From assembly GCA_014529385.2 (NCBI GenBank), contig CM043969.1, forward strand, positions 34,844,446-34,908,445: a stretch of 64,000 nt of DNA, read 5' to 3'. Of the stretch, positions 45,590 to 58,204 are shown piece after piece. The notes below the pieces were generated by a model. The model searched no databases. It worked only from the letters and a program-made list of their open reading frames with translations, and had not been told where the DNA came from. A program made the translations under genes and the position numbers. This DNA comes from Adiantum capillus-veneris. Lineage: Eukaryota; Streptophyta; Polypodiopsida; Polypodiales; Pteridaceae. Within the stretch, counting starts at the first letter, position 1. Every line of letters begins with the position of its first letter.

Positions 45590-48500
45590 GTGAGTATCTT
45601 GAAAAGCTCATAGCTACTGAAAGATAGAATAGGGAGTGTCCTCATGTCAGACTTCTGAACATTTTGGAACACATAGAACCACATGTTCACCCCTAACAAA
45701 GGTTACATGCCAACATACTCTGTCAGCACACCTACTAAGTCCTTGACTTATGAAACTATCGGTATCCAACCCCATCACAACAGGTGTTCAAAGTTGAAAA
45801 CCTAACCTAAGCAAATTCTAAAATAAGGAGAGAATCACCTATTCGGAATGCATTGTGCTAACGTATGCTCTTAGCAGATCCTTTAGCACGGTTTACTAGC
45901 GTATGCGCTTAGCATATCCTTAAGTACTGAATAGAATACTTGTAAGCTGCCCATCCAACGTGGGATGAATAACAGCAGTAAGAGTGAGGTACTTTCCCCA
46001 ACCACTTACAGGCAGTCTTCCACAACTGACGACAAACTATGACTCAACCATTGAGTATCCAGCCATATACTTGATATGGAATGGAGACAACCAACTAGGT
46101 TGAAGGTAGATTGGAGGTTCCAGCAACCAATCACTAACATCCATACTCAGCCATCACCTTGTATGGCAGGGTGTAAACTCATACGAAATCTGCAAGAGAG
46201 ATTGCACTAGCAATGCAAAAGGGTGCAGAAAGAATAAAGTCCATGGATTTGCATGCCGCTCCAAATAAATTTGTGTTAAACACTAGGGCCCATAACACCT
46301 AGTGTGCATGCATTTAACACAAACATATCCAAACAGCAATTCCATGATGAGACTTTCCACGATACTTACGTGAAAATCTTGCAACAAAGTTGGACCATAA
46401 TAGAATGTGACAACCCGGTCACACCTAGGAACCAACCATGAGACCTTCTCATGAACATAGCATACTTTGCAGCAAAAGTTGGACCATAATAGAATGTGAC
46501 AACCCGGTCACACCTAGGAACCAACCATGAGACATTCTCATGAACGTAGCATACTTTGCTATATGTAGAAAGGACCCTCCATTAAGGTGGTTTCACAACA
46601 CTTGTAATTACAACAAGTCTGTACTTAGTACCCGACAATTTTTGGCCACTAAAATTGTTCCTGATACTGTGTGCGTCAATTGGTCTAATGAACGGATGCG
46701 ACCAGCACCTAGGGACTTCGTCGCGACACATCATTTTGAATTGGGCGCCAGTGTCAGTCCTAGAGACTCATATTCTCCACATGTGGAATATGCCTCAAGT
46801 AAGGATGCCAGGAAAAGTGACATCCATCAAGTACGAGCTGTACTTGTGTGTGGAGGTAACTACGAACACTCTGCAACGCGAGTGAGAGGGACCCTCATTA
46901 TCATGCTCCACACTGGCTAAACCAAACTCCTTGAGTTCCTAGACCATGTTGTATCCCATGTGACAACATGTGCCAAATCGAACCCTACAAGTAGGTTTGT
47001 AACAGCATAAGGCAGAAAGGTAGATTGGACACTTGGCCCAAAATACTTTGTGCCGACATGCCCTTGGAATGGCTCTGCAACATTCAAGCGTACTTATACG
47101 TCTTGAAAAAAACAAGCAAAGCATACAAAAAATGGAATAACACCAAATCAATAGATGCGTACCTGGAGATTTGAACGTAATGTTCACTTACTCGTACGCA
47201 AACGGAGAGGAGCACATCTCCTACCTGAACAACCAAACAGTATTGCACTAGGAACCGTGGGTGCTGCTTTCGTAATCCAACCCCTTTGTTTAAAATCTAC
47301 GTAGTCAAACCCCTTGGTAAGACCCTTTGTAGAAACTGCTCAAGTAGCAGTTAACGGTAACCATAATAGTTAACTGTGTACATACTGATTGGAATCAACT
47401 TAAAAAGTTGAGTTTGTCTGCTACCGCATGGTAGATTGCGGAATTCTTTCCTTGAAAGTCTAACTGGGAGAGATCAAACTGTGATCTTCAAGGCAGATCA
47501 ACTGTGATCCTCAATGCCTATGGGATGATGTAGCAGTCACCCGCCGGGTCGTACCCCAAAACACTATGTCCATAGACACTCCGTAGTGCTATAGGGAGAG
47601 CAGGAAATCCACACAAGTGAACTGCCTAGCTCCTGTGGAAAACCATACTGTCTCAATTGATTGATGCATCTATACTTCCTTGTAGAGATCATCTATTGAA
47701 GATTTTCAAAAACTCAACTTGAGTGTCGCACTGAGAACAGGTAGTGCAAAAATGACACTGTAAACATCCTGAATGACAAGACCCTTGCTTGTCCATTAAC
47801 GTCGATGTATACTTCCCTGGGTAGATCTATTCACTCTAGAAAACAATCACCCAAAGAATGCCAATAGTTGGGTCTTGCCCTTGGCATGACGTTGGCTCTT
47901 TGCCTGCGTGGCTCACAGCCCTTATGCAAATTAGTGTTCAATGGACAAACTGATGAAGACTAATTTGAGTAGCGGCTTATCCATGTGCTAGCTGATAGTT
48001 AGAGCATCTTGACTCAGACTGACTCTCTAGCAAAACACGTATCAAAACCTTCTTAGAAGATTTTCAATATTCCCTTAAAGAGAGAGAACGAGAGAGAAGA
48101 AGATCATGCTAGGCTGCGGAAATTTCCTTGAACGACTATGACGTGTATAGTTGATTGCCATGCGCGTGTGCATCTTATGCCTAACTTTCATCGTATCCTA
48201 GAAGCATGCAACAAGTTTCTGCTATGACTCTCTCATTGAGAGAGGTAACAGAAAAACACAACCACATCTTGATCTAACTGCCTTGCAGGGTCGTGTTTGT
48301 ATGAAAATGACTTAGCATTGGCACTTTGCCTGGGAAATAAGTCCTAGATTTAGGTTCCTTTTAGTGTTGTTGGGTGTTGATAGCAACCAACCATCAGGTT
48401 CAACAATCCATCACTTAGTCTGTCCTTGACAGAGTTGCGAGTGTGATAGCAGAAGCATAATACATAAAGTGGTGGAATTCATGCCACCTGCTTAGCATGC

Positions 48501-49815
48501 CTTGCATGCAAAAACGTAAGCCCTTGGCTACTATGATGGTCTAAAGTGTGAGAACCAAAACCATAAGTGCCTTGCACAAAAGAAACTGGTAGGGATTTTG
48601 TGAGCTGACATTCCCTATTTTTCCAGTTCCCCAAACTTGTGTGCCAAAGCCCTTGATTCCAAATCAATGGCAGTATCTCGGCACAAGGGAGAAGCCGTGC
48701 CGAAGAACTTTGCTTTGCACAATGACAGTAATTGCCAAGTAAAGTGTAAACATGGAAAAAAAAACAAGAAAAACTTAAACTTGGCTAACCTGGTAGTTGT
48801 TGCTGCAACCAGATGTCATGAAATTTTGTAGGAGAAAACTTGCTCACACATGGCTCATAGCCATATGTGGCTGTCGGATAGATGGATCATAGCCATGTCT
48901 GATGTCTCATAGATGGTTGATAGCCATATCTCCTGTGCAAGTGGGAGTTGGCGTGTACACAACTTCGCTCTCTTGCGCCATATATGCCCATCGGGCATGA
49001 AATGAAATAACTAGCAAGCATATTGCCAAATCCTTCCCAATTTTGTATGCTCCTAGCATAGACCAAACGTGGGGAAGCTCAATGAAAGATGCAGAAATTG
49101 AAGCCTTGCTTCATATAACTATGTATGGCCTCGTTGCCAACAAATGCTATTGATGACATATGCCATAGCAAAGAGAATCAACCTTGTCGATCATGTACAA
49201 AAAATTGACCTTGTCAAGCAATTTCAACTATAAGTGGTTAGCTCTGGGCTGGCATCTTTGTCGGCTTCTGAAAGCAGTGACAAGAGGTCGGCCATGCCGA
49301 GCTCTGTGCACCCTTCATGAAGCTGAGCCACAGGGTGTGCCGATCTCCTTGAGATTCCATGGGCATCAAAATCGAACTGTTGATGATCCGTGCAGCAGAT
49401 TAGGGCTGCAAGTACTCAAGCCATGCTTGAGCCATGTTGGCATGTGAAACTTTGATTCGATGCCAACAAAATGGTAATGCTTAAAACAACTGTCACAAGC
49501 CGTGCTTGTGCTGGGAGTGTCTAAATTGCACTCATATATGTTGCAGGCAAAGTATATGAGGCTTGTCATGCTTGTTCTAACCACATAAGCACCTTGTGCT
49601 TGGCATGTGTGTAAAAATAGTTGTTAACAGCCTTGCTTGTGGAGGCGAGGCCAAAACACTTACTCGTCTAGTGCATGCAAAAATTACACAGCATGTGTGA
49701 AAAACTTTGGCAAACAAAAACCAAATCTATGCATACCTTGCCTTTGAAGGTCAAAGATCTACATCAGTCGTCGTCGCACTTGCTTGCTTGGTTGATTGCA
49801 TCCAACCATAATCAC
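45590..49815. other. Retrotransposon interior without recognised gene
   Basis: No gag, protease, RT, RNase H or integrase motif was seen in any frame. A short internal repeat (ATAGCCATATGTGG, CATAGATGGTTGATAGCCAT) lies at 48850-48930. Confidence 0.6.
46386..46560. repeat. Tandem duplication, 89-bp unit
   Basis: AAAGTTGGACCATAATAGAA through CATGAACATAGCATACTTTG is repeated almost exactly once (starts at 46386 and 46475). Confidence 0.85.
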
Positions 49816-50555
49816 CTAACCTCGCTTTTGTGTTGACGGGTAGCCCTTTTGATTGCCATGGCGACAAGCCCCAGGAGTCTGCTGCCTCGACTGTAAAGAA
49901 TGCCCGTCGTATAGATGGTGTGTGCTTTCCTGAGCAAAACACCGAGGGTGGAAGGCTGAGGTCGAATACAATTGTTTGCAGATATATTCAAAAAATTCTG
50001 TGTGAAAAACGGCCCATACAGCCTTGCCGATGCCGTGTCTTAGTCGCAGCCCTAGTCGCAGCCCTGGCCGATTTCGAGAAGGAGACAGTGTCCTGGCCCT
50101 GGTTGGTGTGGCGGGGCCCCTCGGGTGGCCCATGGGCACCCTAGGGCGCCCACCAATGTAAAAAGAGAACGTTTTTGGGCGATGGCAGCAGCTGCTGCCT
50201 GCGCAGGCCAAAAACCTTGCATGGGGACGTGCTACAGGTGCTGGCTGGCCAAGAGACTGTGTCGACATCGCTTCCTTGGCCCAGGGCGATTCTCTAGAGA
50301 CCATGCATGGCCGATTTGATTCAGGTCGCCGACACACCCTCGTCCATGCTAGGGTTGTTGCCCATGGTTCTCTATGCCGAGAAATCTCGCCATGCCCGGT
50401 TGAAGATGAGAGAGAGAAAAGCCAAAGAGCCATGCCTTCCTTTGCTTTCCCTCTCTGCCATGGCCTTCTTGCAGCACGACCTTGCCATGCATCCATGAAA
50501 GGACTCTGCCATGCTGCTCCTTCTTCACCGAAAGGAGGGCAAGCTTCCATGAACC

Positions 50556-50559
<4 letters not shown>
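49816..50559 (-). other. 247-aa ORF in GC-rich leader of retrotransposon
   Basis: Longest single open frame in the window (MRFMEACPPFGEEGAAW...). It begins about 100 bases after the primer-binding site, where gag would be expected. The sequence is Arg/Pro/Trp rich with an RLGLRLRHGIGKAVW stretch and resembles no gag. The underlying DNA is clearly more GC-rich than its surroundings, which lengthens chance ORFs. It may be a captured or non-coding leader. Confidence 0.3.

Positions 50560-50560
<1 letters not shown>

Positions 50561-50597
<37 letters not shown>
50561..50597. repeat. (GA)n microsatellite
   Basis: GA run between the GC-rich block and the primer-binding site. Confidence 0.95.
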
Positions 50598-50602
<5 letters not shown>

Positions 50603-50642
50603 ATCCATGGCCTCCATGCCTCTTTCTTCCTCCCCCTTCTCC

Positions 50643-50660
50643 CCTAAGCTCTGATTCTAG
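50643..50660 (-). other. Primer-binding site
   Basis: Minus strand CTAGAATCAGAGCTTAGG immediately after the LTR end; the ATCAGAGC core matches the initiator-Met type, though the first bases differ. Confidence 0.6.
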
Positions 50661-50791
50661 TGTAAGACTGCGGGGGACTGGACCATGCAACTCTCCACCC
50701 AACCGTGCCATATATAGACTCCTAGCCCCTAAATATAGCGCCCCTTGACCGCATGTCCGTCCTGGCCCTTGGCCCTGCCCTTGGCCTGACA
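50661..50791 (-). repeat. 5' LTR, 131 bp
   Basis: Direct repeat of 45229-45359, followed by the GAAAT target duplication. Confidence 0.9.
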
Positions 50792-53700
50792 GAAATGGAT
50801 GAAAATGATGGCATCTTTAGCACCCAAGAGAGCTTATCTAGTAGCACAAGTGAAGGAGATGATGGTGTACAAGAAGCCAAGAGGATGAGTTTGACATAGA
50901 CCATTGCAATGTTGAAAATGAACCTTTTCCAAATATGTCTCAACATATATCCCCAAGGTATTTCTTATCTGATAAAGATGCATATAGACTTATGATTGCT
51001 ACATTTCATGAGGATATCTCTCTGTCCTTGTATACTCTAAAATCATGTGATCATAGGGGAATGCTCGACCTCAAAAAGTGGCACAAAGTTAAAGAGGTAT
51101 TGTGCTTGAAAGAAGAAGATAATGGAGCACTTTCTATTCGCCTCAAGTTTGATCCATGGCTAAGGGTTGCTTATATTGAGGATTGTCAAAGTATTGTCAA
51201 AGGTACACAGTGCATGGAAGCCTCATCTAATTATAGGGATCTCACCAACACACTAAATACATTCAAGTCACCTGGTGCATTAATATCCATCGCTATGAGA
51301 TTGCATTGTCCTACATCAAGGAATTTGTCAAGTCTTGTGGATACAACCATCAGAGGAAGACAAATATGGCTACTCAATATAAGTTGGAACTTGATAAGGC
51401 TTTGTTATGAAATAAAGATGTGAAGAGCTAGCATCAACAGACAACTACAACAACTAATGATTGAGCATAAGGTATGGCTTTTAATGGTGCAATACTCAAG
51501 GAAACATTGCCCTTCAACTGCAACACTTGACTACAAGTGTTATAGAGCTGGAAAGCCAACGTGTAGTGGCAAGTTAAGGAGATTGAGGACATGTAAGAGA
51601 TGTGATTGTGCTTTCAAAGTTCAAGTGCAAATTTCTGATGATAATGATGAGGATGCTTTATAGATTCACCCTCACCATGAAGGACAAGTCCCTCTTAGAA
51701 AAAGTGACCTCTACCATTTACCGATTCATCCATACGTCGTGGAGTGTTGTAGAAAGGAATTGTTTGAAGTAGGTAGCTCTTGTCATGTTGTGCACAAATG
51801 TCCTTATCTAAGGAAATGTATTAAATGGATAGGTCTTCCATGCTTCATCGAACCATCCATTCATTCTTCATGATTTTAAGGAAAGTACAAATGCTATGAT
51901 ACCAGAAGCGCATTGAAGGTATGCTTTGTTTCCTTTTACGTGATGTAATATTGGAGCATATTTTGTAGATCTTTTTGGAAAATAGCCCTATTGACAGGTG
52001 CAGGTAGGATTCCCAATGGTGACTGGGTAGCCATGTCTATAGAGGTCGTAGCTTTGCAAAAGCAACATGAGTTTGCAAGAGATATCCCTTACACTATCGA
52101 ATCCCATGTTTGTATTCTATTGGCATGACCTTTCGGTAATTTACTTTCAACATTGTCATGTGTCAGTTCGTAGGTGGTATATTTTCAGCCTTATAACGCA
52201 AGTGCGCAAGACCCAAAAGATAGGCCATTTATTTTAGTTCTAGAAGACAATTGGATGCTATAAACTGCTATGCAATTTTTGTCAAACAATGCATGGGCAA
52301 TTGACACACCTTCAAAACAAACATGTTTGGTCTACCATTGTTTGCAGTAGTGCTACCCAACCAACTAGGGCAAGGAATCCCAATATGGTTTATGCTATGC
52401 ACAACTGATGTTGGGGCTCATCATGATGTTATTGCTTTGGAGGTGATAATATGCACAATCTTTTCAAGGATGGGTTGCATCCGACCTATTGCATTGTTCA
52501 TTGACAAGTAACAACAAGAATTATAAGTATTGCTTAAGTTGGGAAGACACAATAGAAGGACAGTGTCAATAAATCGCATGTCAAATTATCCTTTGTTGGT
52601 TCCACACTAAGAAGGTGTGGGTAGATAACCTTCCTCCTCAAGTACGAACCCTACTCTTTTGTTAACAGATGGATTTATTTCTAAGCTATTTATACTATCT
52701 TGTTGTTCTTGAAGGTTCCAAAGGAATTAAGAGGGGATGTACATATGGAGATGTCAAATCTTTTGCGATGTCCAAGCGAGGTGGACTTTGATGGTAGATA
52801 TCAACAATTACTTGGCCGATATTCAAACCACCCCAATGTGATTCACTATGTTACTAATGGATGGTGTGGAATGTTTTGCATTGGGAGATCGTGATGGCCA
52901 AAATTTGGAATACTATTTCCACACGGCAATGGTGACACCACAACCTTGGTAGCACGATTGTGGCAATACATCAAGTATACTCTACTAGATGCTCGTATAA
53001 ACCGCTCCATTGTGGATTTGATACATGAAATTATTGCTGATTCCAAGAGTGGAAATCACATGGGTGAAACTTCACTAAGATAATTTATGCAAAAGCAAGA
53101 AATAGGTACCATTGATGTCATCTATGCAAAAGTCCCATCCTTTTTTTTGGTCACATAATGGCTCACAAAGATGATGTGTGCAACTGACTCTAACTGTTTT
53201 GGAGTTGAAGGTTCTTCATCAAAACACACTAGCATGTTGCATGAGAGGGAGAAAATACTACACATATTTACACTTGACCCCACAAGCCTCCTCATCATCA
53301 ACGAAATGATGCTTCAATTGAAGATACAAAGCTTAAGTACTCCAACCAAATGGTATAATGTGAGTTTACAAGCTAGACATTGTGGTTGCCCTAATTGGAG
53401 TTGTGAATGCAAGCATATTTATGGCATTAGACTGATAGTCACTCAACATTTCCAACATTTGAATTCTATTCTTTTCATTGTGGATAGAGCTCATGAGATG
53501 ATGGAGATTTTGGAGAATGAAAATGCTGATGAAAGCAACCCAGCAAATGATGTAGCTGGGTGTTTGCAATAAATCAAGGATACTGTACAAAATTTGGAGA
53601 TAGGTATGTGAAATCAAAGTATTAGAGAGATAGGGATTCTCATGCATCAAGTTTGGATGGCACGAGACACTTTGAGATCTCTAGTGACTCCCAATAAGAT

Positions 53701-54343
53701 TCAATTGCATGTTGGAGGAAGCATTCACCAAATCCAAGCACATATTATCGAAACTCGACTTGGTAATCATGGAAAAAGCACAAGATGTGGAGTCCTCAAA
53801 TCCAAGTGCTACAGAAGGATTATTTACACAACCTCAAAGACCAACTTGTCAAACCAAAACACTTAGAAGAAAGCACCAACGTGGTTGTCATCGAGTTAGA
53901 TTTGATGAGCGGACCCCACATTTTTTGTCACCATTGATGCACAAAGACCCTATTGGTGGACCTTGCAGGTACATTTTGTGTCATGCATGCAATGAAATAC
54001 TACCATTGACAAGCGACCATTGTGGAACAGAGGATGCAAAAAAATTCATTGGACGGGAGGTCCAAGATTGTGATGGGTCAAGCAGCTTTTGTTCTGTCAT
54101 TTCTTCATGTGAACATGAGGAAAGAGTGGATGCTAAGTTCATCCTTACTCTAATTATCATAAATGATGTCACTACAAAAGTGCTTGCCTCGGATATGAGA
54201 ATTTTTCTTATTTATAGCCTAAACACTCAAACCCAATTACCAATTTTGTAAGCACGATTGGTGTTGCAAGCCTACTTATGTAATGTTATTTCTAATATGT
54301 TGTGCTACTTTTTGTAATGTTACTTATGTAGTGTTAACCAATA

Positions 54344-54925
54344 GAGCATAAACCATGACCATAGGAAACCAGAAGTCGAGGTCCTCATATCATCAACCAC
54401 GACAAGATTGAATGTCGTAAACCATGAATTTACTCCACGTTGTAGATCGTGAATCATACAATCATGGAGCATCCATCAAATCCCTTTATGGATGGCACAT
54501 AAACCATGACCGTGAAAGCAAAAAGAATCACGTATATGACCATGAACATGACCATAGAACCAAAAACCGTACACAATGGAGCATAAACCATGACCATAGG
54601 AAACCATACGTCAAGGTCCGTATATCATCAACCACGACGAGACCGAATGCCTTAAACCATGAAATTTCTCCACGTCATAGACCATGATCCAAACGAGCAT
54701 GAACCATCCATCAAATACATTCAACAATGATGCATAAACTATGACCGCAAAAGCAAAAAACATCACGTAGATGACCATGAACATGACCGCAAAACCAAAA
54801 ACCCTACACAACAAACCAAAACTGAAGTTGAGCACCGACATCACCATAGATCCAAAAACCATAAACAACGAAGCATAAGCCATGACTATACATGACCATC
54901 AACCGTAGCATAAACCATGAATCTA
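54344..54925. repeat. Tandem repeat, 235-bp unit, about 2.5 copies
   Basis: GAGCATAAACCATGACCATA starts at 54344 and 54579, and a diverged partial copy follows from about 54830. ATCATCAACCACGAC and GACCATGAACATGACC recur within. It lies between the transposase tail and the chromovirus LTR, so it may be the 3' subterminal region of the MULE-like element. Confidence 0.75.
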
Positions 54926-54928
54926 TGA

Positions 54929-57900
54929 TGCAACATTTAATGGTTTAGTAACTTGTATGTATTGGAAAATAACATAGACATAGTCAACATTTCATTAGAA
55001 TAGATTCCTAATGAGCATATAAAGAGTGCTTGGATGGAGAGAGCAACAAAGGGCATAACACCTAGTTAGATAGGCATGAGCAATACTTTAAAAAGAGAGA
55101 GCAATTAAGCTATTGACAATAGTTGAGGACTGGGTTTACATGGAGCCGTCCCCCCTCCAAAAGGCTTTGTATTATAGGTTTCCCCCATCAAGGGAGACAT
55201 TTTACAATACAATACTTTGTGTTCCTTCAATAAATTGTTGGTGCAATGAAGATGGAATCTTCAAGCACCAATATCACACTTGTAAAACACATGAACATCA
55301 ATTCCCTCACGGTCTTAGACCCAAGACCTCACATACCTTCGAAGATGGTGAGAGCTAGAGGGGTATGAGAGTAGATCGAGATAAAGAAGGAGTATTCTTA
55401 CGAGAACGAAGTATGTCTCCTCACATAATCACTCATAATAGCTTAGCATAGCTTAGCAATTATCATGGTAGAGGAGATGAGCATGCATTGGAGCTTCACT
55501 AATGGTTGGATTTCCATCACAAAGCCAAGAGTTGTTTGTGTAGGCCTCCCTTCTCACACAAGCTTGGAGGAGATGATAAGCTTTCCATTAAAGCTTGAGA
55601 AGGAGATAGTATTCTTTACTCCACACATGAGATTGTGTGAGTGTGTGTGTGATAATGCCTTGCCAAAATCAGCCCCCTCTCTCTCTTGGTCAACCTCTCT
55701 TGCTTTTTACTCATGTTGGCATTCCATTGGCCCCTGCAAAGCTTAGCCAATGACAATTAAGAAGCATAAGTGATATCCTTGTGACATGTGTCCCCCTTTC
55801 CCCTTTTGTGAGAGCTTTAGGTATTTAAATAATACACTTAAACTCTCATTGGACCCCTTAGTCTTTTGGCCAATATGAATCAGGCAAGCCATTGGGCTGT
55901 TGAATGCTGATTGGACCCCTTGGGAGATTGTCCAATAGTCTTCTAGAGAGCTTAAATTTCTATGGTTTTTTTATCAAGTGTTTTTAAATGATTAAACTAA
56001 ATTTACTTTGGACTAATTCTCATTGGTTCACCTCTATGGCCATCCAATAGGATTTGAATGCACCTTGGGGGCAACTGGGCTAGGGAGCTGACATGTGTCG
56101 ATTATGCCCTTTGTGTAAAGGGAGCTTGCAAGAGTATGTGTGTGTTTCTCTCTCATCCCCTACTAAAAGGGATTTCTCCCTCAAGGATAGGGATGTGGGA
56201 AGACTTTTGAGTCTTCCCACAAGCATCCAATTTACCCTAAGCTTGACCATTGGAGTACATAACCTTTGAATTTTGGAACCTTAGCATTTTGGAAGTCTTA
56301 ATGGGCTGAACCTTAACACTAGAATGGTAACCTAACAGGACATAAAAGTGTCCTTTCAGGGTTTTGGGAAAAAATTCCAAAACCATAGTAGATCCACTCA
56401 TTTTGAAAAATCCTTTCATGAGCTTATAGTTCAATAACTACTACATATGGAAAAAAATGAGAAACTTGTAATTTTTCTCATCCTTTGGTCACTACAAGCC
56501 TCCAAAGTTGATGGACCAGTGCATTTTGCCCAAAACAGCAATTTCTTACGATTGATTGCATATAAATAAGAGTGGAGATTTTTGTAGGACATGAGATAAA
56601 ATGCCCTGTTAACTTCAATGGGTTGGTGACCAAAACATATGGTTGCCTTTACCTCACTAATGTTTTTTTGGGCAAAAACAATAGGTACAAAAAAGTTGCA
56701 TTTTTGCCATTCTGCGGACCTATCATCAAAGTTTCTATAGTCACACTCAATACAAATACTATATACTTGTTTTCTTAGTTCCCTTTGGGCCTCTGGATTC
56801 AAAAGGAGCCATGGAGCATGTCAAAAGGATAATGGATCTCTTACAATTGGAACCTTGGGGGCAATGATAAAGTGCTAAATACAGCAAAAATGAAAAAACT
56901 GGGTTTAGCATTATGACCTCTAGAAACCCATAGAAACTACTCAATATCTAGCCAAGTTTGTAGTCTATGCTTAGATATGGTCACTACCTACAAAATACAC
57001 ACAATTGGCCTAAGAAACTAGCAATATTGAGAAAGTTATACTTGCTACTCTAAAATGTATCGTATTCTTCAGCAATCAAAAAACTCAACCATCATCATAT
57101 ACTATGCTATATAGCATATTAGGTCCCCCCAAAACTCAAGGAAGATTAGATTTATGTTATACATTACACTTACACAATCAAAATTGGATTTGGATATCAA
57201 GAAAGCCACCAAAAAAATCATAAAAGTGATAATTTTGGCAAAAAAACAGGATTATGCAATTCTTGTAAATTGGTCATAACTTTCAATTTTAACAGTTAGC
57301 TCTCCCTACAAGCATCAAAATATGTTGAGAACTATGAAGGCCTAACCTCTAGCCATCTAAACCTCACAAACATGAAGTTTAGAGTGGTATAGTTGCCAGA
57401 AATTGAAAAAAAGCCAAAAACAGGACCCGTTTTTTCACACAGTTTAGGTTCAAAAATGTTGTGCAAGAGTAAGGTTAATGGTGAGATCGATAATCAAAAA
57501 AAAATGATAAGTTTTTTTCAGCTCATAAGGCAACTTTGTGGATATATAGCACCTAGAAATTCATTTTCATACTCCTCAAATAATTCAAGCAAAATGGTCA
57601 CTTAACAAGACACAAAAGTGTCCTGTTACCATTCTAGTGTTAAGGTCTTTGAAGCCCATTGATTCACATTGATCTTTTGCAGATGGACCCCCCTATGGAT
57701 CCCTATTTTCCCTACTTTGTATCCCTACTCTAACCAGTCTGCCAGCCTAACCAATATTCTAGCTTTTTCTCTCTTGGTACTTCCCCATATTAAATTATCA
57801 GTTTAGCATGAGAATATAATTTAGGAGAATTAGATATTAGTTATTGTGACATTACCTCTCTCTTGAAATCATAGCCGTCCTCGACTATGGGGTAGAGACG

Positions 57901-57960
57901 ATAAAGCCTATTCATTAGTCCTTTTTCTATGGGTAGAGGATCCCTATTTTACCCTACAAC
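54929..57960 (-). repeat. 3' LTR region of chromovirus
   Basis: The inner part (54929-55500) is proven by its match to 63476-64000. The 5' edge is inferred near 57957, where the minus strand reads TGTTGTAGGGTAAAATAGGG, but no clear polypurine tract precedes it. The 1.33 kb piggyBac-like element is nested within. Confidence 0.5.
56313..57643. mobile_element. piggyBac-like non-autonomous element with TTAA duplication
   Basis: Inverted ends CACTAGAATGGTAAC (from 56317) and GTTACCATTCTAGTG (to 57639) are each flanked by TTAA (56313-56316, 57640-57643), the target duplication of piggyBac elements. Just inside each end lies a second palindrome, AGGACATAAAAGTGTCCT at the left and AGACACAAAAGTGTCCT at the right, like the internal inverted repeats of that superfamily. 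The 1.3 kb interior encodes no recognisable transposase. The longest frame is a 123-aa minus-strand ORF (56431-56802) of unknown identity. Confidence 0.75.
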
Positions 57961-58204
57961 ATCGTACCAGAATGGATGACTGATCCATTTGGTTCTTGAG
58001 AGCCTAAGCTACCGCAAACATGTCTATGCATAAGTCCTATCAATCTTCCATAGTACAGTGACAAGATCTACTTGGTGTTTGGAAGACGTCGTCTCCGCAA
58101 ACTTGATCATAAGCATGCATAATGTTTAACAGTTTTGCACAATAAAGAAAAAGAGAGTCTTATAAGACAAAAACTTTGTTCATTTTAAACATTTTTGCAT
58201 TTGC

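Larger units (their letters stand above)
45229..50791 (-). mobile_element. LTR retrotransposon with 131-bp LTRs
   Basis: Two 131-base direct repeats (45229-45359, 50661-50791) start TGTAAGACTGCGGGGG and end CCTGACA. They are flanked by the 5-bp target duplication GAAAT (45224-45228 and 50792-50796). In minus orientation a polypurine tract (CCAAGGGGGGAGTAA) precedes the left LTR and an ATCAGAGC-containing primer site follows the right LTR. The LTRs are nearly identical (one difference noticed, CTC versus CCC near 45311/50743), so insertion is recent relative to its neighbours. No pol domain is recognised in the 5.3 kb interior, making it a non-autonomous (LARD/TRIM-like) element. Confidence 0.9.
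45209..54251 (+). pseudogene. MULE-like SWIM-finger transposase, split by retrotransposon
   Basis: The start codon at 45209 (MEWYVE) is cut off after 20 bases by the retrotransposon 45229-50791; the frame resumes at 50797 (MDENDGIFSTQES). A frame change lies near 50889, and the protein goes on from NMSQHISPRYFLSDKDAY. A Cys block (YKCYRAGKPTCSG, CKRCDCAFKV; 51535-51630) resembles the FAR1-type N-terminal zinc region of MULE transposases. The DDE core includes TFKTNMFGLPLFA, then GIPIWFMLC and a TDVGAHHD block (52300-52440). DGRYQQLLGRY and VARLWQYIKYTLLDARINRS follow (52790-53010). The SWIM finger HCGCPNWSCECKH (CxC..CxH) lies at 53379-53420. A Lys/Arg- and Cys-containing tail stops at 54251. 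Several stops show it is inactive. Confidence 0.72.

Noticed and set aside
49816-50559. 247-aa ORF as a host gene
   Set aside because: It lies wholly inside an LTR retrotransposon, in a GC-rich block that favours chance ORFs, and shows no domain; kept only as an ORF note.
55113-55358. 81-aa ORF as a gene
   Set aside because: It is part of the chromovirus LTR, repeated at 63670-63910, with the frame not kept in that copy.
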